In this document: one piece after another, positions 43,622-49,930 of the stretch | Layout of the letters: every line of letters starts with the position of its first letter | Numbering within the stretch: position 1 is the first letter of the stretch | Source: Paracoccaceae bacterium | Lineage (GTDB): Bacteria > Pseudomonadota > Alphaproteobacteria > Rhodobacterales > Rhodobacteraceae | Length of the DNA: 49,930 bases | Assembly (NCBI GenBank): GCA_021775315.1 | Contig: JAJFIC010000074.1 | Location: forward strand, 1 to 49,930 | Direction: 5' to 3' | The notes under the pieces: model-generated | The model's input: the letters and a program-made list of their open reading frames with translations, nothing else | Database searches by the model: none | What the model was told of the DNA's origin: nothing | Made by a program: the position numbers and the translations under genes

Positions 43622-43921
43622 TTTCATTCTTCGTTTTATCGAATAGTTACAGCGGCATGGCCCACCTATCGGATCACTCATCTGGCCGTGTAGCAATCAT
43701 TTCCTGGGATAAATCAGCATTCTCGCATCTCGGCGATCCGAGATGATCAGCACTCTTGACACAGCTATTTTCACCTTCTTTGGTGGCAAAGTGAGTTCAG
43801 TCGAAAGCGATTGTATGCCGCGCGGTGTGACAAATTAGAGTCCGACCGTTCGTGACTGGTCTGCCATCGTGGCTCTTCAACACGGCCGTGAGGCGGCTGA
43901 CACTATTTCAATCTTCAAGTC
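43622..43921. other. Non-coding stretch with a strong hairpin
   Basis: I see no gene in these 300 bases. A perfect eight-base-pair hairpin (CATCTCGG-CGAT-CCGAGATG) lies at 43726-43745. It is not followed by a T-run, so a terminator role is doubtful; it could be part of a recombination or RNA structure. The rest has no clear features. Confidence 0.5.
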
Positions 43922-45244
43922 CTACGAAGGGTCTGCAGACGAGCCGCCAATAAGACCCAGAGAGTATTGTGATATGGTGCTATCTCCCCGAGGGTCCCAA
44001 CCCAACTCTTTTGGGTTTCTAAGATGAGCTCTCAGGCAGTTTAAAAGCGAAGGATCGAGAAAAAATATTCTTGGCTCAGGTCCTCCGGTGATTGTTACGA
44101 GATTATTGTCACTCATGTATTCGAGGGCCGAACGAATTTGATCTTCAGATGCAACCCCATGTAGTTGCTCTTCTAATTCTGCTACTAGGGTAATACTTGA
44201 AGAGGATTTCGACATAAGATATCTAAATGTGTGACGAAAATCTGAGTTTTCTCCAATAACCTGTGATAGCGATTGGATTGCGTGCCTATTTTTTCTACGC
44301 GTTTCTTGTGACAGTCTTAAACACTCATTCCGCACATCTGCGACGGAAATTGCTTTTCGGTTGCCTCCTAGTTGCCTCGCTAAAGTCAATCCAAGAAGAT
44401 TTAATTCCTTCATGAGGCCGTTCGCTGCATCATAAATATAATCGCGTACTTTTCCTTTGGTTTCCTTATTGCATTTTGGATTTGTAAGCGGAGTTTTTAT
44501 GCCTAGCACGTCAAATTTATCGAGGACAAAGTTAGCGGATTCGCCCTTATTTGCCAATCCTCCAACTGATATTTCTGAAAGCCTGTGTTTGAGCGATGGG
44601 TTGTTTCGCGCAAGGCGAGTATAGATGTCATCAACGCCAATAAATACAATCTTACCTTGAAATGTTTGCCCTAATAATTTTGGAACCGACGACAAATTAT
44701 GAAGTATTTCCTCGCTGGCACTCTCAAGATCGTCGACAATTAATACAATGCCGTTATCGCCAATCCACTTTGCTATGTCAGTGGATTTCCAATCGATCGA
44801 CTTCGCTCTCAAAAGCTCGTAGCTATCTTTTTCTGAGTTTTCTTCACCGTACTTAATACTTCCGCCAATACTAGATCGAAAGAAACTTAGAACACCTTTC
44901 CCCTCGACGGTAGAATTGGTTTTTGATGCTCTTGGTACGTCGATAAACTGCCTCGTAAAATCTTGCCAAGCCATGTCCTTTGTGACCTGGATGTGTATAA
45001 AATCACGATTATGGGTTCGGAATATCTTTTGTGCCAAAGACGTTTTCCCACTACCGCTAGGTCCGTCTATACAGATATGCTGATCTACCGTCCCAAGTTG
45101 AAAAGCTAGTTCCCGCTCAAGCTCTTCTCGGTTGAACCAGAAGCGCTTGTCGTCGCCACTTGTCGGTTGTGTACTAAATACTTTTGAAAGTTGCTGCGCG
45201 TGCTCATAGAGCTCTTCTCTAGCGGTTCCAGGGAGATTTCGCAT
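43922..45244 (-). CDS. P-loop ATPase with Orc/TniB-like core and C-terminal winged-helix-like part
   Basis: A 440-residue protein. Walker A is GPSGSGKT (residues 61-68) and Walker B IVLIVDD (166-172), followed by a sensor strand KIVFIGVDD and a KHRLSEISVGGL segment, an order like that of AAA+ proteins of the Orc1/Cdc6 and TniB/TnsC kind. After the lid helices, residues about 330-420 read like a winged helix (LVAELEEQLHGVASEDQIRSALEYMSDNNLVTI). It is island-encoded with AT-rich codons. No transposase is present, so it may be a regulator or a defence-type ATPase; function unknown. Confidence 0.7.
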   Translation of the reverse strand: MRNLPGTAREELYEHAQQLSKVFSTQPTSGDDKRFWFNREELERELAFQLGTVDQHICIDGPSGSGKTSLAQKIFRTHNRDFIHIQVTKDMAWQDFTRQFIDVPRASKTNSTVEGKGVLSFFRSSIGGSIKYGEENSEKDSYELLRAKSIDWKSTDIAKWIGDNGIVLIVDDLESASEEILHNLSSVPKLLGQTFQGKIVFIGVDDIYTRLARNNPSLKHRLSEISVGGLANKGESANFVLDKFDVLGIKTPLTNPKCNKETKGKVRDYIYDAANGLMKELNLLGLTLARQLGGNRKAISVADVRNECLRLSQETRRKNRHAIQSLSQVIGENSDFRHTFRYLMSKSSSSITLVAELEEQLHGVASEDQIRSALEYMSDNNLVTITGGPEPRIFFLDPSLLNCLRAHLRNPKELGWDPRGDSTISQYSLGLIGGSSADPS

Positions 45245-45358
45245 CCTTCACTCCGTTTTTCAGATTTGGCAGTCTTCATATTCTATTCAGGTAAATACCG
45301 TTCATGCCTCCAAGAGTCTATCGCGCGCCGGCTACCCGAAATGACTTGCTTGACAACA

Positions 45359-45577
45359 TTACTTGAAGGCGCGGGACACTAAATCATCCAATCCTTTGTT
45401 CGCGGCCCGAACGATTTTTCTGGCATCATCCAGTTCAGCCAGCAGAGCGACAAACTTTGCTCGAAGGTCATCTTTTTCATCGGTGCTGTGACGCTGAACG
45501 ATTTCAGCGCGATCGCCAGCGGTCTGAAGCGTATCAAGCGCAGTTCTGATTGCCGTAATGGATTTCTCGATTTCCAT
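45359..45577 (-). CDS. Small coiled-coil protein
   Basis: A 72-residue protein from ATG 45577 (GGGGGA about 8 bases upstream) to 45359. Nearly all of it is amphipathic helix with heptad spacing (SITAIRTALDTLQTAGDRAEIVQRH, KFVALLAELDDARKIVRAANKGLDDLV). It precedes the ATPase gene on the same strand with a 114-base gap, so the two may be co-transcribed. No family is recognised. Confidence 0.55.
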   Translation of the reverse strand: MEIEKSITAIRTALDTLQTAGDRAEIVQRHSTDEKDDLRAKFVALLAELDDARKIVRAANKGLDDLVSRAFK

Positions 45578-46104
45578 AGATAATTCCCCCGCGGTACATT
45601 CTTGAAACAAGCCTCGGCATTTGGTCGCGAGAGTCAATCAGTGAGCGCGGTGCAGGAGTGTCGTGAGTGGCTCGAAGCCCTCAACATCTTCGGTGTAAAC
45701 AAATAGCCCGGTGGCCAAACTATTGATACTTGGCCAGCAGAACGCTTTGTAAAAGGGCTGTGTTCTCGGCTTGGCCCAGATAATCAGGTCACGCAGGTTC
45801 TGTGAACCACTGCACGCTTTGTAAACCGCAGAGATTTTACAACTGCTCTGGGGACAGATGGTGACAATCGGGTTCACTGTTGTGCAATGTATGGTGGACA
45901 AGCGGAATCCTTACTGTGATCCCAGTAGCTTTTTATGGTCCAAATTGCACCCAAAACACTCTTCCATGAATCTGCGGCAAGTCACTTCGGTCTCCCTCGA
46001 AATCACCTGGAAACAAATTTCAATTGAAAATTTTTGCGCCTTGTGGTTGAGTTAAACCTTAAGCGGTTCCATTTGTACGTTCAAAAATTTGTGGAGGATG
46101 GATT
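45578..46104. other. Intergenic stretch without a convincing gene
   Basis: About 530 bases upstream of both the coiled-coil and secreted-protein genes. A weak minus-strand frame (45638-45901) has Cys/Trp-rich, unnatural-looking composition and is not called. A 12-base direct repeat ACGCTTTGTAAA occurs at 45742 and 45814. GGAGG at 46092-46096 belongs to the downstream gene. Confidence 0.45.
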
Positions 46105-48099
46105 ATGAAAGCATTTTTGTTGCTATTCTTGATAGTGTCATTGACTGGGATCTCGAACATTGCACACACAACCGTTTGCTCAAATGGATCCGAGAAAGAC
46201 AAGAACGAGGCTTTTTGTTCCAGTGGAAAAGAAGAGGTTGTGGCTATTGTCACAACAGTAGATTCACTGGAAAAACAACCGTTAGCAAAGAATCCTGCAA
46301 AGTTTTTGAAGATCAGTAACCCTTCGATCAACAGCGCCTCAACCACTAACACAAATATTCCGCGGAACACTGCAATCGCAATGAGAGGGAATACTGGTGA
46401 CCTTCTTTGGGGGGCTGTCGTGGTGCAATTGAATGGCATAGAAAAAACAGCTGCGTTTGATTGCGAATCGGATAACAAATTCTCTCTGCTGGCCGAAATA
46501 CTTGGAGTGAAGCTCATAGGGACTTATGTCCTTTCGGTAAAAGTTTCAGCAGGTGGTTTGACTCTCCCCGCAACCCCTGTAGTTCTTGTGGAAAAAACCG
46601 CCGCCCGCCAATGTAAAATCGAAATGCTCAAGTCAGCAACAATCACACCCTACCTTTTGTTGAGCAACGACAAAATTTCCGTCCAGTTTTCACAGAGCTT
46701 CTCGAAAAATATTGAGTTCAACCTTTTTTCCAAGTTGCTGGGCTTTCGAAATCTCACCGGTTCACAATTCGAGGATTTAAAGAAAGCCCACGATGTTGTG
46801 TATTCGGGGGGCACAGCTTCAACCTCAGCCGTTGTTCCAACTCCAGCTCAAAAAAATGCTTTGACGGCAGCCGTTGAAGCAATGGACGAAATGGTAGCCA
46901 AAATTATCGGCCCACTCGATTTCAAGAAAACGGAGAGGCTGGGTGATGAAATCGATATACGCGAGTCACAAGGCTTGGAGTTCTTTCCTGCTAAAGCCGG
47001 TGGTGGAAGCGTCAAAATCATCGTCGAAACCAAATTGGTGTTGTTTTCTGAAAGAACGGCGACAGTAGTAGGAATAGCGCCTAGTGAAACACCGAAGGAA
47101 TTCCGTTCTGGATCTCAAATAACTGTAGCCGACCTAAATTCAATTGAGACTATTCGCCTGAAGCGCCTTTCAGTGAATATGGTTAGTCAGAACGCTGGCA
47201 AAGTCTTTTCAAAGGCTGGGACGATCCCAGGAAAATTCACTGTCATTCAAGTTTCCAGCGACAAAGAATCGACCGACGCAAAGCTCCTGAATTTGGCAAC
47301 ATCATTGGGTCATTTCACAACGGCTGCGAATGTTTCCTCCGCAATATCTGGTTGTGACGCATATGCAGAAGCCGTGGCAACTGCGTTTTCTTTGAATCAA
47401 ACAGACAAACTCCTAGTCTTATATAAAGCTTGGGGTCTTTATCGGACACAAAACAGCCAAGCCTACGCAAGTTTTAGAAACACCTGTATTAATCTTGACG
47501 AAAGGAGTTATGATTACATGAACTCCGCAGGGTTGAATGTTGACATAGATTCAGGCGTAAGCGCTCAAGCACTGAACCTCGAACCAATGACCAGAGAAAG
47601 CTTTGCTGAATTTGAGGACAAGTTTTCCAGTATGCGGTCGAGGCCTCGCAGACAAGATCGCAGAGCACGCGCCTTCCAGATTTTTGAGAGCGACATTTGG
47701 GTTTTAGGAAGCATCGGCCAGGATCTAAAAATTGATCCAGAAGGCAACGGAACCACTGGAACCCGCGATGGGGTTTCTGGGCTGAGCCTGGAACCGAATT
47801 CAGTGCCCGATTTCTTCTCGGATGCGTCGGTGAAATTTACCAAAGAGGATCCCTGCTTTTTTCTTGATTTTGCGGGCAACGTCAGCGAAGCGAGTTACGC
47901 TCACGCACAAATGGTTCCCACTAATAGCACGGCACCAGCATCAGGAAAAATAATTGCTCGATTTAGAATTAGCAAACTCGTGTCAGAAACTTTCCCAAGA
48001 GTTGATCAGATCAAATTTTCGATTCTCAACGACACCGAAGCCAGTGCTTTTCTGACAGCTCAAAACGATGGAAATGCAAACAACTGTGCCCTCGAATAG
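46105..48099 (+). CDS. Large secreted protein of unknown function
   Basis: A 664-residue protein with a strong signal peptide (MKAFLLLFLIVSLTGISNIA) and GGAGG 8 bases before the ATG. After the signal come beta-rich segments with several Cys; no TonB-box, autotransporter barrel, lipobox or enzyme motif is visible. From residue about 230 a helical stretch (KNALTAAVEAMDEMVAKIIG) is followed by more beta-rich sequence, an acidic/basic hinge (MRSRPRRQDRRARAF, about residue 510) and a C-terminal domain ending in a Cys. Composition is AT-rich like the rest of the island. I do not recognise it. Confidence 0.72.
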   Translation: MKAFLLLFLIVSLTGISNIAHTTVCSNGSEKDKNEAFCSSGKEEVVAIVTTVDSLEKQPLAKNPAKFLKISNPSINSASTTNTNIPRNTAIAMRGNTGDLLWGAVVVQLNGIEKTAAFDCESDNKFSLLAEILGVKLIGTYVLSVKVSAGGLTLPATPVVLVEKTAARQCKIEMLKSATITPYLLLSNDKISVQFSQSFSKNIEFNLFSKLLGFRNLTGSQFEDLKKAHDVVYSGGTASTSAVVPTPAQKNALTAAVEAMDEMVAKIIGPLDFKKTERLGDEIDIRESQGLEFFPAKAGGGSVKIIVETKLVLFSERTATVVGIAPSETPKEFRSGSQITVADLNSIETIRLKRLSVNMVSQNAGKVFSKAGTIPGKFTVIQVSSDKESTDAKLLNLATSLGHFTTAANVSSAISGCDAYAEAVATAFSLNQTDKLLVLYKAWGLYRTQNSQAYASFRNTCINLDERSYDYMNSAGLNVDIDSGVSAQALNLEPMTRESFAEFEDKFSSMRSRPRRQDRRARAFQIFESDIWVLGSIGQDLKIDPEGNGTTGTRDGVSGLSLEPNSVPDFFSDASVKFTKEDPCFFLDFAGNVSEASYAHAQMVPTNSTAPASGKIIARFRISKLVSETFPRVDQIKFSILNDTEASAFLTAQNDGNANNCALE

Positions 48100-48147
48100 T
48101 AAGTATTTGCTTAATTCTCAGGTTACAGGACCCTTGAAATTTCGCCA

Positions 48148-48474
48148 ATGTATTCTGTCGAAGCCAGTCAGAAAATACCGTCCAACCCGACCTGCCTATG
48201 CGGACATACGGGCGTCATAGCAATTGCTCCGCTTGCTGAAGCCGGTCAGGGAGAAAATAAAGTTGCCAATGTAATCGCAACCTCACTTTGCTCAAAATGC
48301 CTTGGAAAGGCCATCGTAGAGTTCCGCATTTCAGATATCGGTGGATACATTCAAGCTCTTGTCGGTGGCGATACCATTAACAAAGCTCCTCTTCAAAACA
48401 AAGAGCCATTGCTTTCTTCGTTTGGGGGCCAAACTTTCCATCAATTCTTGCGAAATAGTAGCCTCGAAGCTTAA
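48148..48474 (+). CDS. Possible small zinc-ribbon protein
   Basis: A 108-residue frame with paired cysteines CLCGHTG and LCSKCLGK that could bind zinc. The last about 33 codons lie antisense to the 3' end of the convergent hydrolase gene, so the real coding part may be only the first 75 codons or the frame may be chance. The ribosome-binding site is weak. Kept as a candidate only. Confidence 0.35.
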   Translation: MYSVEASQKIPSNPTCLCGHTGVIAIAPLAEAGQGENKVANVIATSLCSKCLGKAIVEFRISDIGGYIQALVGGDTINKAPLQNKEPLLSSFGGQTFHQFLRNSSLEA

Positions 48475-49501
48475 GCTTTTTCTGCAAAATTTTCACCCAC
48501 GTTTCTCCGAATTTTTCAATCATGCCAAGCTCTTTGGCAATTGCGACATGGGGGTCATTGTTGGAGGTACAATTTCCTGAGAATTGTTCCCCGCCCACCA
48601 TGTTGCTCATGTACTCAAGAACTTCTTTTTCCCAATGCCTTGAAAAACGGGCCAACGCATGACCATCAGAAATTTCTGTTACCGTATAAGCATGAAAAGC
48701 TCCACCAACTCCGTTTTTGCAAACGTATTTATCAAAGTATTTCTTTCGTTTTCTGACATCGACTAAATTGTCGTTAAAGCCATAAAGCCAGAGGGCGGGC
48801 CGTTTGAAATCCTCTGCATAGCGAAATATGAATTCCTGACCCATGCTCGATATTTGATTAAAGTGCGGATTGGCATAATTGTCTTTGTTCCAACTCCCAA
48901 CGAAATTAACCACCCCAATTACTTTCTCTGGGTTTTTCCCAGCATATGCTACGGACAAGGCACCTCCTCTGGAAATGCCACTAATGACCACTTTTGAAGT
49001 ATCCGCTGCAGGTGCTAGTACTTGTATTTTTGCAAATACCTCATCAATATCCCGCAATGCCCTTTCAACACCTGGCTTAACCCGGCTCAGATATATAGAA
49101 TATCCTTTCTTTCTGTCACGTCGAAAACCTTCGTCGTAAAGACCATCCGATTTCCCTCTTCCCCGTCTATTGGGTACTATCACAACCCATCCTGCACCAG
49201 CGAAAATACCCGCAATATTTGATGCGTCATACGACGCTTTTATTTCTTCGATTTTGGTGCCACCATTTGTTGACCCGTGGTTAATAATAAGGACAGGTGG
49301 CCGCCTTTTATCTTTCGGTTCATAGACCCAGGTTTCGAGCCGAATTGAGTTTCCATTTTCGATAATATCAGTCTCAAGCATCACCATGTGTTTGGTGTAT
49401 TCGAATTTTTCTTGAGCGAATAGTTGGCAGGCAGTGAATAAGAATAGGAGCCAAAAACTCAAGATCAACTGAGCTGTCCATTCAAATTTGATACTGCCCA
49501 T
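48377..49501 (-). CDS. Exported alpha/beta hydrolase with peptidoglycan-binding-like tail
   Basis: A 374-residue exported hydrolase. The signal region (LILSFWLLFLFTACQLFAQ) could be a lipoprotein signal or a cleavable one after FAQ. The fold shows the oxyanion strand VLIINHGSTNGG, nucleophile Ser177 in GISRGGA, Asp244 in YGFNDN and His281 in SDGHA, a complete Ser-Asp-His triad as in dienelactone hydrolase/acyl-peptidase families. The last 40 residues (LQKKLKLRGYYFARIDGKFG) look like part of a peptidoglycan-binding domain. ATG at 49501 has AAGGAA about 7 bases upstream. Substrate unknown, perhaps a cell-wall or acyl ester. Confidence 0.83.
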   Translation of the reverse strand: MGSIKFEWTAQLILSFWLLFLFTACQLFAQEKFEYTKHMVMLETDIIENGNSIRLETWVYEPKDKRRPPVLIINHGSTNGGTKIEEIKASYDASNIAGIFAGAGWVVIVPNRRGRGKSDGLYDEGFRRDRKKGYSIYLSRVKPGVERALRDIDEVFAKIQVLAPAADTSKVVISGISRGGALSVAYAGKNPEKVIGVVNFVGSWNKDNYANPHFNQISSMGQEFIFRYAEDFKRPALWLYGFNDNLVDVRKRKKYFDKYVCKNGVGGAFHAYTVTEISDGHALARFSRHWEKEVLEYMSNMVGGEQFSGNCTSNNDPHVAIAKELGMIEKFGETWVKILQKKLKLRGYYFARIDGKFGPQTKKAMALCFEEELC

Positions 49502-49930
49502 AACAAATTCCTTTATTAGGATCATCTGTTGCATCACCGGACTAAAGAACAAGGGTACAAATTCGACTAGCCTGCTGATTTTGTGGTCAGCGATATAATC
49601 CAAATCCTATTCGAGCCACATCTGGGGATCAACCCCGTTCAATCTTGGGGTGTCAAGTAGGGTGCGCGCACCGCTTATGTAGTTACTCCTCTAATCCATG
49701 CTGAACGGAATCACAAAAACCGGTCAGGCGTGGAAAGGGAGGTTTAAACTGCGGTTACAATATTGCTCGAAAGAGACCAGAAAAAACCGGGACAGGAGCA
49801 ATCAGGAAAACCAACACAATATTCAACCAATGTCGCACAGATTGTTTACGGCTTGGACAATGAACTCAATTTGTCGTTCACATTTCGGTCGATACCAAAG
49901 TGGAGGTTCATCGATCCGACTCTGTTTACG
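49502..49930. other. Window end, no gene recognised
   Basis: These 429 bases hold the upstream region of the hydrolase gene and then a sequence without a clear reading frame. I searched it by eye for a copy of the dusA start or a tRNA end, which would mark the right edge of the island, and found neither. Confidence 0.5.

Larger units (their letters stand above)
42060..49930. mobile_element. Genomic island at the 5' end of dusA (left part only)
   Basis: From the start of dusA to the window end the sequence becomes AT-richer, gene density falls and no housekeeping genes are found. It begins with a tyrosine recombinase facing out of dusA, as in the described dusA-specific integrases, followed by two tRNA 3'-half remnants and unrelated cargo genes. 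I looked for a second copy of the dusA 5' sequence marking the far end and saw none, so the island extends beyond 49,930 or its end has decayed. Confidence 0.72.

Noticed and set aside
45638-45901. 87-codon minus-strand frame in the island
   Set aside because: Unusual Cys/Trp composition, no Shine-Dalgarno sequence and no motif; kept only as a note in the intergenic entry.
42060-49930. Second copy of the dusA 5' end (attR) inside the window
   Set aside because: I searched by eye for the GATGATGGACTGG-type sequence in both orientations and found it only in dusA itself.
1-49930. CRISPR array
   Set aside because: No regularly spaced identical repeats of 20-40 bases seen; the only phased repeats are the four short ones before the integrase.

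Overview
This window is most likely a chromosomal segment of a marine Roseobacter-group alphaproteobacterium (Rhodobacteraceae). The evidence is gene order and family content: yceD-rpmF-plsX-fabH-ihfA-merR, a dgt-argS-SPOR-nagZ-scpA-scpB block, a tetrameric sarcosine oxidase operon, a DUF2927 lipoprotein beside MoxR/VWA genes, an alphaproteobacterial DksA that has lost most of its zinc cysteines, and a dispersed intergenic element ending in AAAATACTC. Species cannot be named from the sequence alone.

Positions 1-42,000 are dense, mostly GC-rich core genome. From the left: the end of glmS, a DNA-alkylation-repair HEAT protein, a lipoprotein, moaA, an OlsB-like N-acyltransferase, msrB, bamE, the yceD-rpmF-plsX-fabH lipid/ribosome cluster with ihfA and a MerR regulator, tRNA-Pro(GGG) and dcd. 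Next on the minus strand is the scpB-scpA-nagZ-SPOR-argS-dgt block, in which dgt carries an in-frame TAA. Then come an A-type Fe-S carrier, a membrane cytochrome c, xth, a FAD monooxygenase, dksA, and a MoxR ATPase / GNAT / DUF2927 lipoprotein / 56-residue membrane peptide / VWA protein / DedA run. These are followed by a P450, an M48 peptidase, a PIN protein and RlmI, the soxB-(orphan)-soxD-soxA-soxG operon for sarcosine oxidation, ccmI, yqgF, a DUF1289 protein, a retropepsin-like protein with a damaged active site, a PhyH-like oxygenase, a TauE/SafE permease and dusA.

From about 42,060 to the end the base composition falls visibly, gene density drops and no core genes appear. A tyrosine recombinase faces away from the 5' end of dusA, the arrangement of the described dusA-targeting integrases. 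The first codons of dusA are AT-rich, as if supplied by the element. Just behind the integrase lie two separate tRNA 3'-half remnants, one clearly of tRNA-Leu type, which look like old attachment-site scars. The cargo seen here is a P-loop ATPase with a C-terminal winged-helix-like part, a small coiled-coil protein, a 664-residue secreted protein with no family I recognise, a possible zinc-ribbon protein, and an exported alpha/beta hydrolase fused to a peptidoglycan-binding-like tail. The far end of the island is not in the window.

For novelty, the best leads are the composite integration site with its helically phased repeats and tRNA scars, the unrecognised island cargo, the interrupted dgt, the pseudo-aspartic-protease, and an unrecognised exported gene inside the sarcosine oxidase operon. 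Nothing here is proven to be a new system; each finding states its deciding test.
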